From Ipomoea triloba (Eukaryota > Streptophyta > Magnoliopsida > Solanales > Convolvulaceae): a stretch of 64,000 bases of DNA. The stretch spans positions 12,647,433 through 12,711,432 of the forward strand of contig NC_044920.1 in assembly GCF_003576645.1 (NCBI RefSeq). The letters are read 5' to 3'. The translations under genes were made by a program, and so were the position numbers. Below the pieces are notes generated by a model. The model had not been told where the DNA came from and did no database searches. It saw only the letters and a list, made by a program, of their open reading frames with translations. Of the stretch, positions 21,441-33,045 are shown piece after piece (the first letter of the stretch is position 1; the number at the start of each line of letters is the position of its first letter).

Positions 21441-23221
21441 GGGCTTGACCTTTAATCACCGGTCTAGGGTGGTACTCTATGGTGAATTGAGTGAGCATTA
21501 TTACCCATTTCACCATGCACCCGGACGAGCTGGAAGTCGGGAGGACTGCTCCGATTGGCTGGTCGGTTTACACCCGGATGGCCCGGCCCTAGAAGTATGG
21601 TGTCAGCTTCTTGGCCGCTATGTAGAGTGCTAAGACAATTTTCTCAATCCGAGAATACCGCAGCTCGGGTCCTTGGAAGGCAAGGCTTATATAATAAACA
21701 AAGCGTTGAGTATTGGAGTGGTCAGTTCGGCAAAGTACTACACTCACCGCCTTGTCTGCTACCACCAGATACACGTCTAGCATCTCCCTGGCCTCGGGCT
21801 TTGATAAGACGATCGGGGACATCAAATACTGCTTTAAGCCTTCAAACGCTTCCTGGCATTCATCGTTCCAAGCGAAATTGTTGACCTTCTTAAGGATCTT
21901 AAAGAATAGGAGGGCTCGCTCGGCCAGTTTGGATAGAAATCTGTTGAGCGCTGCTAGCCGACCTGTTAACTGCTGCACCTCTCGAACCTTCACCGACGGT
22001 TGCATATCAAGTATAGCTTTTACCTTTGTCGGGTTCGGCTCGATCCCCCTTTTAGTCATCATAAAGCCTAGGAACTTCCTGGTTTGGACCGCAAACATGC
22101 ATTTCCTCAGGTTCAAATGCATCCTGTATCGGCGCATGATTGTGAAATAAGCACACAAGTCTCGAGCATGATGGCGTTGGTCAGGGCTCTTGATGAGCAC
22201 GTCGTCGTCAATATAGGCCTCCATGGTATTTCCCAATAGTTCTTCAAATAGCAGGTTGATCATCCGCTGGTAGGTTGCCCCGGCATTCCTCAGTCCGAAA
22301 GGCATCACGCAATAGCAGAATAAGCCATCGGGAGTTACAAACGCCATTTTGTCTTCATCTTCGACCGCCATCATTATCTGGTGATATCCCTTGAACTAGG
22401 GGTGTAAACAAATCAAATATTTTTAGTTCGATTCGCGTTTCGAATTCGAATATTTCGATTCGAATTATTCGAATACGAATCCGAATTCGAATACATATTT
22501 CGAATCGAATTTTATTCGAATCGAATATGAATCAGAATGTATTTGATTCGACTATATTCAAATATATTCAAATATATACATACATACATACATATATTAA
22601 AATTTTAAAAATTAATATATTAATAGAATATTAGTATAATAGTATATTAATAGAAAATTTTATTACATTGTATCTTAATACATATATATTAGGTTAGACA
22701 TTTTGAATTCGAATATTCGAGTCGAGTCGAATATATTCGAATAATATAGCCAAATCGAATACGAATAAAATTTTAGATTCGAATATTTATCGAATACAAA
22801 TTCGAATAGTTCTCAAAATAGTCGAATTCGAATCTAATAGTAGGATATTTGACTCGATTTGATTCGTTTACACCCCTACCTTGAACACATCCATGAAACT
22901 CATGAGGTCGGCACCGGCGGTTTCGTCCACCATCTTATGGATACTAGGTAGGGGGTACGGGTCGAGGGGGCATGCCTTGTTCAGGTTCGTGTAGTCCACG
23001 CACATGCGCCAGGTCGGAGGTTTGGGGACAATGACTACGTTAGCGACCCAGTCAGGATAGACGATAGGCTTAACATGGCCAATTGCCTTAAGGGTTCGAA
23101 CCTTCTGGCACACGAATTCCCTTCGACCTAATGAGAGATGTCTTTGCTTTTGCTTAATCGGCCTGACACTCGGGTTAATCGCGAGTCGGTGGCAGATCAC
23201 TTGTCGATCAATCCCGGTCAT
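21441..23221 (-). pseudogene. Tat-like reverse transcriptase and native RNase H, split by an insertion
   Basis: RT begins in 23,221-22,880: a KQRHLSLGRREFV-like start, then VDYTNLNKACPLDPYPLP, ending in SFMDVFK. It resumes at 22,385-21,590: FCYCVMPFGLRNAGATYQRM, the catalytic YIDD in EAYIDDDVLIKS, KCMFAVQTRKFLGFMMTKRG, then RNase H (VYYISLAFQGPELRYSRIEK). Between the halves is a 482-bp hAT-type element with exact TSDs. A TAG after AAKKLTPYF and a TAA before TDQPIGAVL break the RNase H. Confidence 0.9.
22397..22878. mobile_element. hAT-type miniature element inserted in the RT
   Basis: 482 bp with inverted termini TAGGGGTGTAAACAAATC and GATTCGTTTACACCCCTA, and a perfect 8-bp duplication CCTTGAAC (22,389-22,396; 22,879-22,886). 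The interior is rich in TTCGAAT/ATTCGAA palindromes around an AT-rich core. It interrupts the RT between the SFMDVFK block and the next conserved block. Confidence 0.93.
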
Positions 23222-23518
23222 ATCCTCTAGGCTCTAGGCGAAAATATCGACATCTTCCTTGAGGACGGCCAAAATGCTCACTCTCAATTCAGGGCTCAAC
23301 GATCTCCATATTCAGGTTGTCCTTTCAGGGTACGCCTGGTCTAGAACCACTTCTTTTGTATCTTCCGAGGGCTCGGGCTGTTCTCTTTTGCCTTCGTCCT
23401 TCCTCCTAGAAATAGTGTTAACCCGAGATGCTCCACCTTCCTGCTTCTGCATTGCTTTGACATAACACTTACGAGCGGAATGCACGTCACCTCGAAGAAC
23501 ACTGGCCCCCTCTGGTGT

Positions 23519-23998
23519 CTAGAACTTCATGCAGCGGTGCGGCATAGAGATCACTGCTCTGAGCTGAGAGATGCATGGCCTTCCTAATATTACATTGTGA
23601 ACGCACGCGAGATTGACAATCACGAAATCCATCTCAACCTTTTGTATCTTGGGTAAGGTTCCGACCTCGACAGGCAACCGTATACTCCTTTCAGGCTGGA
23701 TTGTGCCACCAGTAAATCCCGATAAGAGGGTTCGGATCGGGGTCATCGCGATCGGGTTGAGGTTTAGCTTTTTGAAGACATCATAGTACACGTTGATTCC
23801 TATAATATTGATCGTGACAACCAGAGCCTCAGTGCTGCGGTCGGGATTCACAAGTAAATCGTCAATGATAAATGTGATGGGGTCGGTTCTTGGTCGCTTT
23901 CCACGTGGTCCAAAGTCTACGATGCCTACGTGCAGTTCCCGAGACCATTGTCGCCGCTCCTCTGGTGCGTTGCCCCCTTCAGGTCTTCCAAAGATCAC
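23519..23998 (-). pseudogene. Tat-like protease region lacking the active-site loop
   Basis: The minus strand is open over 159 codons: ITFIIDDLLVNPDRSTEALVV, then TINIIG, then directly YYDVFKKLNLNPIAM, LLSGFTGGTIQPERSIRLPV and VHNVILGRPCISQLRAVIS. The family has the catalytic Asp-(Thr/Ser/Gly)-Gly motif between the 'INI.G' strand and 'YYDVFKKL'. Here that interval is reduced to a few residues (INV), so the catalytic Asp is gone although the frame stays open. Confidence 0.8.
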
Positions 23999-24040
23999 AT
24001 GGATAGTCAGTTTTGCGCTCGGGGCGGGCAGTGGTTCATC

Positions 24041-25270
24041 TCATTCATCGCGATCGCAGTCCTTGCTCCTTTTTTCCTTTTCTGATCTTCTGAACATTTT
24101 CTTCCACGATTGCCTACTATTTTCCTTTTGCATAAGCTGGGATAGCTCGCCCGACTTCAGGAGTTCTTTTATCACCCTCTTCAAGCTAGAATAATCATTC
24201 GTATTATGTCCCCGATTCCGGTGATAGACACAATACTTAGATTTATCGTCTCCTTCTCGGCCAGGTTCTGGCAATCGGATGAGATTGCAAGTTCAGCAAA
24301 GCTATCGATAGATTTTGATTCCAGGGTTTTGAACCACTCGGCTGCCCGTCCCTCAAGAGTGGAATAAAAAACATGGCAAATGATCGCATCAGAGTTTATG
24401 TGTTTTTCCGGGTCGGTCTTGTCGTTGTAACCCTTGTTCCCAGGTACTCGTAGGTCTATTGTGTAATGATGGTCCATTACTTCGTCGGTGAAAGGAGTAG
24501 TTAATAGCGGTGGGGCAGCGTTGTACGCCCGGGGACCCTGCTCGCTCTTCCACCGATTGAATTCTTTCTGGACTTGCTCTAAAATGCCTCGGGGTAAACT
24601 GCTGTTGCCACCTTTCCCTCCCGGACTACGTTGTCTGAGCAGTCGGAAGCTGCTGCTTTCCCCTAAATCCCCTCGATAGCTCGCGGTAGGTCGGTCTACG
24701 GATATCCTCCCTTCTTCGCGAACCCCTAGTCACTCGCTTGCTGAAGGTCTTAACCGTTCAAATGCATTCATTCTCGGTGGAGAGTCAATCTTCGACCCTT
24801 CAATCGATCTAAGTCTGGCTCTCACTGGTCGACGAGGCTGAACCGATGGGTCCGGTTGTATAGGGGTAGCCTCCACTCTAACTGAACGCGATGGAGCTTT
24901 GGTTTGCCAGCTGCAAAGTCCCTTCCTTGGGGAACAGCCGACATGCCGGGCGTCGTATGTATGTTGGTTGAGGGTATATGGCGGGCTGAAACGGGTACTG
25001 CGGAGGAGGTGTATAGTACTGGGGTTATGTTGCCACTATCTGTTGTGAGGGGGCCTAGTGAATGATGTTGACGGGGTCTTGCTGTTGTGCTTCCTCGGGA
25101 GGAGCTCGATCCGATCCCATGCGAGCGTTGAGATGAGACCTGAGATCTCCATCATCAGCGCTTGTGTCGTGTAAAAAATCCATTCCCTTAGTCTTAGGCT
25201 CATTGAAAAAATCCAGATATAGATACATGTGTGAGGTTGGTTGTCACTTAAAACGGGCTTTCGTGCCAAG
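24041..25270 (-). pseudogene. Tat-like gag
   Basis: The minus strand reads AAEWFKTLESKSIDSFAEL (about 24,340-24,290) of the capsid region. After a deletion or frameshift comes KYCVYHRNRGHNTNDYSSLK (about 24,235-24,180), where the family's Cys-His-His-Cys knuckle has Tyr in place of its last Cys. The upstream part (24,480-25,270) is degenerate. Gag would package the RNA. Confidence 0.75.
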
Positions 25271-25289
25271 ATCCCCACAGACGACGCCA
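25271..25289 (-). other. Primer-binding site of the Tat-like element
   Basis: The minus strand reads TGGCGTCGTCTGTGGGGAT four bases after the 5' LTR. It is one base off the usual plant gypsy TGGCGCCGTCTGTGGGGA. Its position fixes the element's orientation. Confidence 0.75.
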
Positions 25290-25293
25290 AAAA

Positions 25294-25775
25294 TGATACC
25301 ATAAATAGCACGGGAAATTTGTATATGGATTGAAATCAACTTTATACAAACTAGGGCCTAATCGGCCATAAAGAGGGAAGAATATTGGGCTCAATCTATC
25401 TCGTCGAGCTCGGGGCCTCTCTCTCTCTCATTGGCTCGCCTCTCTCCCGATCTGCCAAAAGTCTCCTCTCCTTTGCATTTAATGTTGTATTTATAGTGGG
25501 CACTAGGAGACAAATCTTGGGCTTCCGGCCTGGGCAGCATGTGGTAGGCATGCATTAGGCAACTGATACGTGATTTAGGGTCGTCCACGTGGGGCACGAT
25601 GACTTTTGCTCACATATCTACTCGTCTTGCGATGACCCGACCTACCCAAGTTGTAGGAGGGGTAGAAGAGGTCCGGATGAAGGGTAGGGTTAGGTCGAGG
25701 CAAGTTTAGGGTAATACGTACATCAGTTACCGACAGTAAAATACGGGCTATTGTTCTAAGGGTTATTCCCCATCA
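25294..25775 (-). repeat. 5' LTR of the Tat-like element
   Basis: 482 bp, TGATACCATAAATAGC...TTCCCCATCA on the plus strand. It carries a deletion of about 45 bp relative to the other LTR. The duplicated target ATATT follows at 25,776-25,780. Confidence 0.92.
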
Positions 25776-26199
25776 ATATTGATAAATCAAGAAAACTAAA
25801 CCCAAATCTAAACAAGAAAACTAAATCCAAAGCTAAACCATAAATACAAAAGTTCTAAATAGTAAAAAAGTAAACCCTTAAATAGAGTAACTACTAAGTG
25901 CAACTAACTTTCACATGTGGTCCAATTAATGATGTCGTTAAGTGCAGTTTATACTGTTGCTAGGTGTACTTTATAGTATTGATAAGTGCATTTTACAGGC
26001 AAACCATAACTACTAAACTCTAAAGTAAACTTCAAAATAATGATATTAAAAAGGAAAACTAAATCATAAATTGTAAAAGGTGAACAATTTTATTGTACCT
26101 ATACATATCATAGGATGCACTCTATAATGTTGCTAATTACACTCCACAGTATTATTACTTGCACTTAAATTTCAAATTATTTACAAAAATGCCACCACA
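25776..26199. other. Intergenic, nothing recognised
   Basis: AT-rich DNA with A-rich 'aaaactaaa' phrases and repeated 'agtgcatttta / agtgtacttta' words (25,940-26,170). No domain or element end was found. Confidence 0.5.
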
Positions 26200-28009
26200 T
26201 TTTTCCTTCTCTTCTTACTTTGGTTGTAGCTTTTAGGTACACGCAAATACCCGGAGTATTCCGGGGTTATCGATCCACAGGGAATGGTTGGTCAAGCACT
26301 AACTCGGATTGATTCTTGTGAAGCTAGTTCGGTCATAACATGGTTATAGCAAACAAAACTAAATAACAAAAATAAAAACAACAAATGAAGAGAGATATAT
26401 TAGATGCAACATATGTAAGGATATGGATCGGGTCAATATCTATCATGTGTCAAACAAATGTAGAAAAGAAGTTTTATCCCTTGTGAATGGAGGAAATGCA
26501 CTAAAGTCCCCGGTGCCACTCTCGTGATCTACCTGAGTGTGCCAAACCGCAAGTTATCTACTCTCGTAGTCTACAAGCGAGGCTCGTCTTAAAGATCCTA
26601 AGCAAATCAACATGGCCAAACCCAAGTTAATCCTACAAGTTGTGAGGAGGTAGCCTCCCAGAAAATTTCAGCTTGGCGCAGTCCGAAAGATTGAGCCGGT
26701 AAAGATAGTTCCCGAACTCTTTTTCACTTGAAATTTTTATGGTAGGATCCCAACTTATAGTACTTGATGTCTATAAAATGTTTTGGTCATTTTGATCCGC
26801 GAATAAACACAGAAAATTCCATTTTTGCCCTTGGCAGTGGGCTGTCCGGAATTCTGTCTCTCCCTGGACCAGTTTTGGGAAAAATTCCGAAAACCATACT
26901 TCCACTACTCCGATCATTATGAAATTTTATATGCGGGTTCTAAACTTATAGAACTACATGTCTAAAAAAAATTGGATCAAAATACCTTACCAATTTTTCC
27001 CAATAAATTTCGGAAGTTACTGCCAGAATCTACCCTGATTTTCTTTCACTATTTTCACAAGTATAAGCCTATATGAACATAAATATAACATATACATGCA
27101 TATCCAAGTTATGAACATGTATAAAAATATTTCCAAAGCTCAAAAACACCATATTTCAACCAAAAATCAATTATCCAAATTCAAGTGACTAATTCCAACT
27201 TAAGGGAATTCCTTACCTTGTAAAGGATTTCTAACACCTTAGGAAGCAATTTTGGATCCTTTCCCCAATTTTCACCTTAAAACCTAGGTTCAAAATCAAC
27301 ACCATAACATCATGTATCAAGAAATTAAACATAGATTCATAACCTAGGAAGGATTACAAAGCTTTCTACCGAATAATATCGAAAACTTACCGAATAAATT
27401 GGAAGTTTAGAAGGATTTGGCTATGGAACTTTGGAAGGAAAAAATGGTAGAAGATGATCACACCTCTCTCTCTCTCTTTTCGGCATTTGGGGAAGAAAAG
27501 GGAAAAAAAATTCCTTTTATATTTAATCCCAACTTATGCGATAAGCTTTAGGAAAAAAAATAATAAAATATCTCCACAACATATCAGTTGTGGTCCAAAC
27601 AGATAAAGTTTCGGTGGAAAATAATCCAGAAAGAATAATTTCCGAAACCACAAATTTATTCCAGTCAAAAGCTCCAAAATGGGCTAGGTTCGGTACACTG
27701 CGGAAATTTCGCGGTGTACGATCAGAAATAAATTTTGACCCTTATAGCTCATCCAATTTCAACTTAACTAAGCAGGAAGTTCATACTTAGTCATAACATG
27801 CCTAATCATCAATTTCTAAGGAAATCCGAGCTGAAAATTCGTCCTCGAAAATTTTACGGTTCGTGACCGGCACGAACGATCGCAGCTTAATGACAACTAT
27901 ACCTCCGTATAAAAATTCCCTTGACATATCGGGAGATCATCTTATGAATGTCATAGCCTAAAGATATATTTTCCGACCCTTAGACTTATCGGAAAGACGA
28001 GGGGTTACA
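26200..28009 (-). repeat. LTR of a Ty3/gypsy element (Tekay-like), minus orientation
   Basis: On the minus strand it begins TGTAACCCCTCGTC at 28,009. It has a TATA box (TATAAAAGG, 27,517-27,509) followed by an AG-rich leader, and continues with AAGGAATTCCCTTAAGTTGG. That phrase matches the solo LTR at 28,818-32,108 (GAAATCCCTTAAGTTGG near 29,370). The far end is unresolved; the stretch around 26,250-26,290 may belong to another element. It appears to have landed in the gypsy fragment at 28,010-28,553. Confidence 0.5.
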
Positions 28010-28553
28010 ACGGAGGTCACCCCCATGATTGTTGTTGAGCTGGTCTTGAAGATCACCCACGTGGTTGCTATTGTGGTTCAAGTAACGGGAACCATGGGAG
28101 TTGCTAGATCCTGATCGCGCAATTTCTAGTGATAAGCTAATGCGTAAAATTTTGCCTAAGATTTGATCCCGGCTCTCAATGAAAGCACCAATATATGACG
28201 GTAATAATATTATTGGGTAATATTCAGATAAGGAAAGTATAATAGTCTCAATATAAGAATGTTTGTGTTCCCATTCTCTAACAACAAGGTCTGAACCGTT
28301 GGAGTAATGGTGAGTGTAACAGACTCATAATGTGTCGGGTAATAATGGTGGGAACCGTTGGAGTAATGGTGGGGAGCCGCTGGAGTAATTTTCCTCTTCA
28401 ATGTATTGGTAACCGTTTAACTTCTATGCGCCCGCCTCCATAAGTGTGTTCGCCTCTTAGCTTGTAGCCACTCCATATGCTATTGACCGTTGTTTGCTTT
28501 AATGGGTTAGACACACTGGGTCGAATCTAGTACCTTGCCCAATTATCGTATCA
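28010..28553 (-). mobile_element. Truncated gypsy element: LTR, primer-binding site and start of gag
   Basis: A 358-bp LTR (28,196-28,553) reads TGATACGATAATTGGG...TTACCGTCA on the minus strand. It is followed by TTGGTGCTTTCATTGAGAGC (28,191-28,172), a primer-binding region common in plant gypsy elements. A short open stretch (SGSSNSHGSRYLNHNSNHVG, about 28,118-28,059) follows and is cut at 28,010 by another LTR. No second LTR of this family is seen. Confidence 0.6.
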
Positions 28554-28812
28554 ACACTTCTTGTATGATTCTCTTAAATTGACCAGCACCTCATACAACT
28601 TTTAAAAGAGGAATTTATAGATGCATTTGAATTTGTCCATTGGAGAGAAACAAAATTTCAAATTTTTTCATTCATTATGCAATGATTATTGGTTGTAGTA
28701 GTAGGTTGCTCTTTTGTTAGACTTTTCGGTTGTTGCATGACTTTTGCTCCTTAAAACTTGGTTTTTGTCTTGAGATTTTTGTCTTGGCCTTTTATGAAAA
28801 TCTTCCTTGGGA
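28554..28812. other. Short spacer, nothing recognised
   Basis: T-rich unique sequence between the truncated gypsy LTR and the solo LTR. Confidence 0.5.
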
Positions 28813-29157
28813 TGTGTTGTGACCCCCCACTCATTCCAATGAGCCTAGATTTTGGTGGTTAATGATGGGATTATTTTTAGAATAATTTTAGTATTGAGAT
28901 TTCCTGAATTAAGTTATATTCCACCGAACTTTTATCTGATTTAACCCCTATCTGGCAAGGGAAGGCTTATTCTTCAAGACTTACCATAGAATTGTGACAA
29001 GGGTCACTCTTTTTAGCCACACATTATTATTTAAATATTTTTTTAAGATGATCCAAATTGAAGCTTGATCTCTAAGCTTCTTTATCTCTTCCCTAATAAG
29101 AAACCATATAAACTTACTCTCCAAGTTTCTTCCCTTATTTAAATATTATTGAGTTGC

Positions 29158-29166
29158 TATAAATAG
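29158..29166 (+). promoter_or_regulatory. LTR TATA box
   Basis: TATAAATAG about 340 bp into the solo LTR, followed by a pyrimidine-rich then purine-rich leader typical of an LTR R region. Confidence 0.6.
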
Positions 29167-29499
29167 AGCTTTGATCTTCCATTATCCCCATTCTATTCCC
29201 ATTTTCGAAAATTAGAGAAGGAAAAAGAGAAGGAAAATTTCATCTTGCTCTTTAGAACTCCATAGCCATTTTTCCTTCACAAGTGTTCCCATACTAGGAT
29301 CTTCGGTGAAAATTTGGAGGAGAAGATCACAACTTTGTCTACGGTATTAAAAATTACTTGAGAGGTAAGAAATCCCTTAAGTTGGTTTTGTCACTTAAGA
29401 TTTGATGATTGATAGTTGAGATAGGGATTTATGAGCCTTGTGTTGAAAAATATGGATATACTTACATATGTGTACTCATAATAATTATGGAGATGATAG

Positions 29500-30065
29500 G
29501 GTTGTAATGATCCTAAGAGATTATTATGGATATGAAGGTTATAGACATAAGCTATGATTAATTGGTGATTATGGATATGAAGGTTATAGATATAAGCTAT
29601 GACAGATTAAATGGTGTAAGCCTTGATTATTATTTATGATGTTTAGATGATGGGATTATAATAATCCTAAGGGATTATTATGATTATGATGATGAGAGTT
29701 GGAAATCTCTCTATTACTGAATAAGTTATGATTTAAAGGAATTTTGAGTAGTGATGACATTATGATATTATTGAGGAAATAGTTGTTGAATGATTTTGGA
29801 ATTATGATATTATTGAGGAAATAGTTGTTGAATGATTTTGGATTATGGTTAGGCAATGACTTTACCTCTTAGAAATTTATAGGATTATGGTTAGGCAATG
29901 ACTTTACCTCTTAGAAATTTATATTGGTGCGGACACGGGGACTGGACGTCTCTTAGAAATTTATATTGGTGCGGACACGGGGACTGGACGTGCGTCCACC
30001 GTAAGTCCAATGGAGCGGACGGGGACTGGACGTGCGTCCACCGTAAGTCCAATGGAGCGGACGTG
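29500..30065. repeat. Cluster of short tandem duplications inside the solo LTR
   Basis: At least four independent two-copy tandem repeats: 'attatggatatgaaggttat' units (about 29,523 and 29,571); 'attatgatattattgagga' units (about 29,759 and 29,800); 'ggattatggttaggcaatga' units of about 39-41 bp (29,842 and 29,882); and 'ggtgcggacacggggactgg' plus 'acgtgcgtccaccgtaagtc' units (29,925-30,060). Confidence 0.85.
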
Positions 30066-31865
30066 AGATCCAACTATGTGTCGAAAAGAGGCCTAGAGTT
30101 GTTGATGTTAGGTTGTTGTTGATGATGAGGGCACGAAATAGATAAAATATGGATTAACAGTGGAGTTCAGGAGGTAATTAAGCTTTAATTATAGTGATTA
30201 AGGACTGATGATAGTTATTAAGGTTGAATGACTGGATGAATAAATTAAAGGGTTAGAGATATGAATATGATGATCTAATGGTGTTGATGATGGTGGAAGT
30301 CGTTGAGGACGATACGGGCAAGAATAACTATCTATTATTAGTTAATGGTGGAAACCATGATTATGGATTACCGATGAGGATTGGATTGTAATAGGGACTG
30401 AAATTCATGATAAGAAACAAGGTTAAGGATGTTGATATTAACGGTGCTAAGAATCGATTGATTCATAAATGGTTGACTATGGGTTCGTACTATTATAATA
30501 ATAGTATTGAGAATGGATATATGTAGTGTTAGTAGAATATATAAGAGTATACCTAGGTGGATGGATTTCAAGTATGAGACGTGAAGTATATCCAAAATGT
30601 TTATAAAAACTTACGTTGAAGAACGTATATATGCTATTTTGGTTGTCAAAACCTTATTTTTGAGGAAAACACCACTTTTAATGTGTGTGTACCTTACGTG
30701 AGAAAGATGAGAAAATGATGTTTGAAAAGCCTGCGGGTACTGAAAGTATTTTGAAAATCCCTCATGGGCTAATGAGGTAGCCAATTTCAAGTATTGGGCT
30801 CGAATGAGAAATACGCCCAAAAGAAATGATTTGAGAAAGAGAACTGAAGGAAGGAACATGTTTTCAAACCCTTAGTTTCTAAAGTAAGTTGAGGAGGACC
30901 TTGATTGACCCACGGGTGGCTTTAAGTGCCATTGCCCAGTGGTCGTTATGTTATATTGTATGATTAGTTCATACTGCAGGGCGAAGTTTATTCGTCGTTG
31001 TGTTACTTCAGAATCCGGGCAGGTGTCATTTTAACGAACTTGGCGTCCAGGGGATCAGTGTTAGACCGGGTGATGACCACTGACCCCGAGTTCGATGATC
31101 CAAGCGGTCAGAGAGGGAGTTATGAGAATGCTCCAAAGGCCTCACTCTTGCTAATATGAAACTAAGGAGGTTTTAAAGATGAGAAAAGAGTTACTCTCTA
31201 ACGACATTGAGAAAGAAATGATTCTATCCAAAATGTGACGTATTTTGAGCACTGGAACGTGCTACTGCACACTCTCTCTCTCTTTTGAGTTAAAAATGAT
31301 GAAAATTCCCGAAAATGAAAAGTATTATATGTTGACTAAACTCGCACATACTACTATGTTATCTATTGTTGATAATCTGGTTGCAGGTAGATTTTCAACT
31401 CATGGGTAAACCATACAGCTTTCTAATTATTATATTTTCGAAACCATTGTTTACTTTTGAGTGACAATGGATTTCCTTACTTAGCCGTCGTGCTAACTAC
31501 ACTTCATTGTGTCTTTTAACAGATAATATATAGCGTGGGCTCATGCAGCCCGATGAGCTCTGAGAGCTCATCTGATTTTGTGTTTCCTGTGCATGAGTAT
31601 GATGATTATGTGCACTTCTTGTTGGATGACAACCCCTACGCTCCCGGCCACGTTCCTGTTCCTCCCTCTCCGGCATATACTCCTCCACCTGTACATCCTA
31701 CCGTACTCGCTTACACTCCTTTGGTGAAAATCTTTTGCAGCCACGGTGGCATTAGTTTGGTTAGCAAGTTGTAACCAACTTGAACTTCTATGTTTTTGGA
31801 CCCAATGGGTCAATTCCTGTATATTTTCGTAGCTAACCAAGCTGTTTTTTTCTTTTCGCTACTAC

Positions 31866-31917
<52 letters not shown>

Positions 31918-32113
31918 GAATATCTCCCTTCTTTCCGATGCAATAAACATATACTTGAGAATTATATCAAAGTAGTAAGTGTGAGAAAACAGTTTTCCTT
32001 CTTTAGCCTGTGCATCTAGAGTGGACTCTTTCTAGATGAGATAGGGTTCAATCTAGGTGTGGCGGTAACTACTCCGGATGCACGGTATAGCCGGGCCGGG
32101 GTGTTACATGTGT

Positions 32114-32720
32114 ATCAAGGACTTTTAGAAACATTGGTAACATTGTTTTTTATAACTGTTCAGTTGAGGTTATTCACTATGTTGTTAGTGAACATTTTGA
32201 TGATCTTCCGTAAAGTAACCGTATTACTTTATGATGTTAGTACTTTTTTTTTTTTCAAAACATCCCCCATTGGTCCTAGTATTATTATGACATGACCATT
32301 TTTTACCCTTTGTCAACAAAAGTACCATTTGAATGACGTTAAATACAATGACATTTTGATGTATTCAATTCTAAGTATTATGTAATTTTCCATTTTTGGT
32401 CCTAAATTTATGTATCATTCCACTTATAGTCTTTTTTTTTTCAAAACATCTCTGTTGGTCCTAACATTATTGTGACATGATTGTTTTTTATCCTCCATCG
32501 ACAAATATGTTTACATGACATAAAAAAATGTAATCATTATTCTAAAAAAATGATGTTATTAACCACTCAAAATTCTCCTTTTTTTTTCTTCTTCTTTGTA
32601 ATAAAAGTGTTATCATTACATAAGTCTATTACAAAATTCAATAAAGTGCAATTGAAAAATTACAAGTTTACTTCATGACAAACCTTAAGTTTAATTCATA
32701 AGTCTACTTCATAAGAATTC
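32114..32720. repeat. AT-rich repeat-like DNA
   Basis: Two related blocks begin with poly-T then 'caaaacatc', 'ttggtcctA-cATTATT-TGACATGA' (32,248-32,330 and 32,432-32,520). This is a direct duplication of about 185-bp period, of unknown origin. Confidence 0.55.
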
Positions 32721-32774
32721 ACAAGACTTGTGGTTCTATTACATTTTTTGAAATTTTTGTTCGTTGTGTGTGTG

Positions 32775-32920
32775 CGCTTTTTGTTTTTGTTTTTGTTTTT
32801 TTTTTTTTGTGTTTTTTGTTTTTGTTTTTGTTTTTGTTTTTTTTTTTTTGTGTTTTTTGTTTTTGTTTTTGTTTTTGTTTTTTGTTTTTTGTTTTCTTTT
32901 TTGTTTTTTTTTTTTTTTGC
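32775..32920. repeat. T-rich (TTTTTG)n low-complexity tract
   Basis: A repeated 'gtttttgtttttg' plus poly-T block in two near-copies (32,775-32,850; 32,850-32,920). Open frames here encode only Phe/Val/Cys or Lys/Asn runs. Confidence 0.95.
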
Positions 32921-33045
32921 TTCTTGATTCCATACTATGTTGGGCGTCGGTCGGGTTGGCCGAGTTCAGCCCCTACTCGATTCAAGACGTGGCGATGTGG
33001 TTAATGTCCACCTACTTATCACCAATTGGTTTTAAGTAAGAAATG

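Larger units (their letters stand above)
14511..25775 (-). mobile_element. Ty3/gypsy LTR retrotransposon, Tat-like lineage
   Basis: An 11.3 kb element with LTRs at 14,511-15,040 and 25,294-25,775 and a perfect 5-bp duplication ATATT (14,506-14,510; 25,776-25,780). Coding order on the minus strand is gag, protease, RT, RNase H, a second (archaeal-type) RNase H, integrase. The second RNase H and a long region between integrase and the 3' LTR with an antisense gene and tandem repeats match the Tat/Ogre/Retand group. All coding parts are broken. Three hAT-type elements are nested inside. Confidence 0.92.
28818..32108 (+). mobile_element. Solo LTR of a Tekay/Del-like chromovirus
   Basis: 3,291 bp from TGTGACCCCCCACTC to CCGGGGTGTTACA, with a perfect 5-bp duplication TGTGT at 28,813-28,817 and 32,109-32,113. 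The terminal GGGGTGTTACA and the length above 3 kb are typical of Tekay/Del LTRs. A TATA box (TATAAATAG, 29,158-29,166) gives plus orientation. There is no internal gag-pol, so the element was reduced by LTR-LTR recombination. Inside are a cluster of tandem duplications (29,500-30,065), a small Pro/Tyr-rich open frame (31,535-31,774) and (TA)n at 31,867-31,914. Confidence 0.85.

Noticed and set aside
31535..31774. Pro/Tyr-rich 79-codon frame as a gene
   Set aside because: Lies inside the solo LTR, has no domain or splice evidence, and is better read as LTR sequence.
32730..33039. Phe/Val-rich and Lys/Asn-rich open frames
   Set aside because: Produced by the (TTTTTG)n and poly-T tract; no start context or domain.
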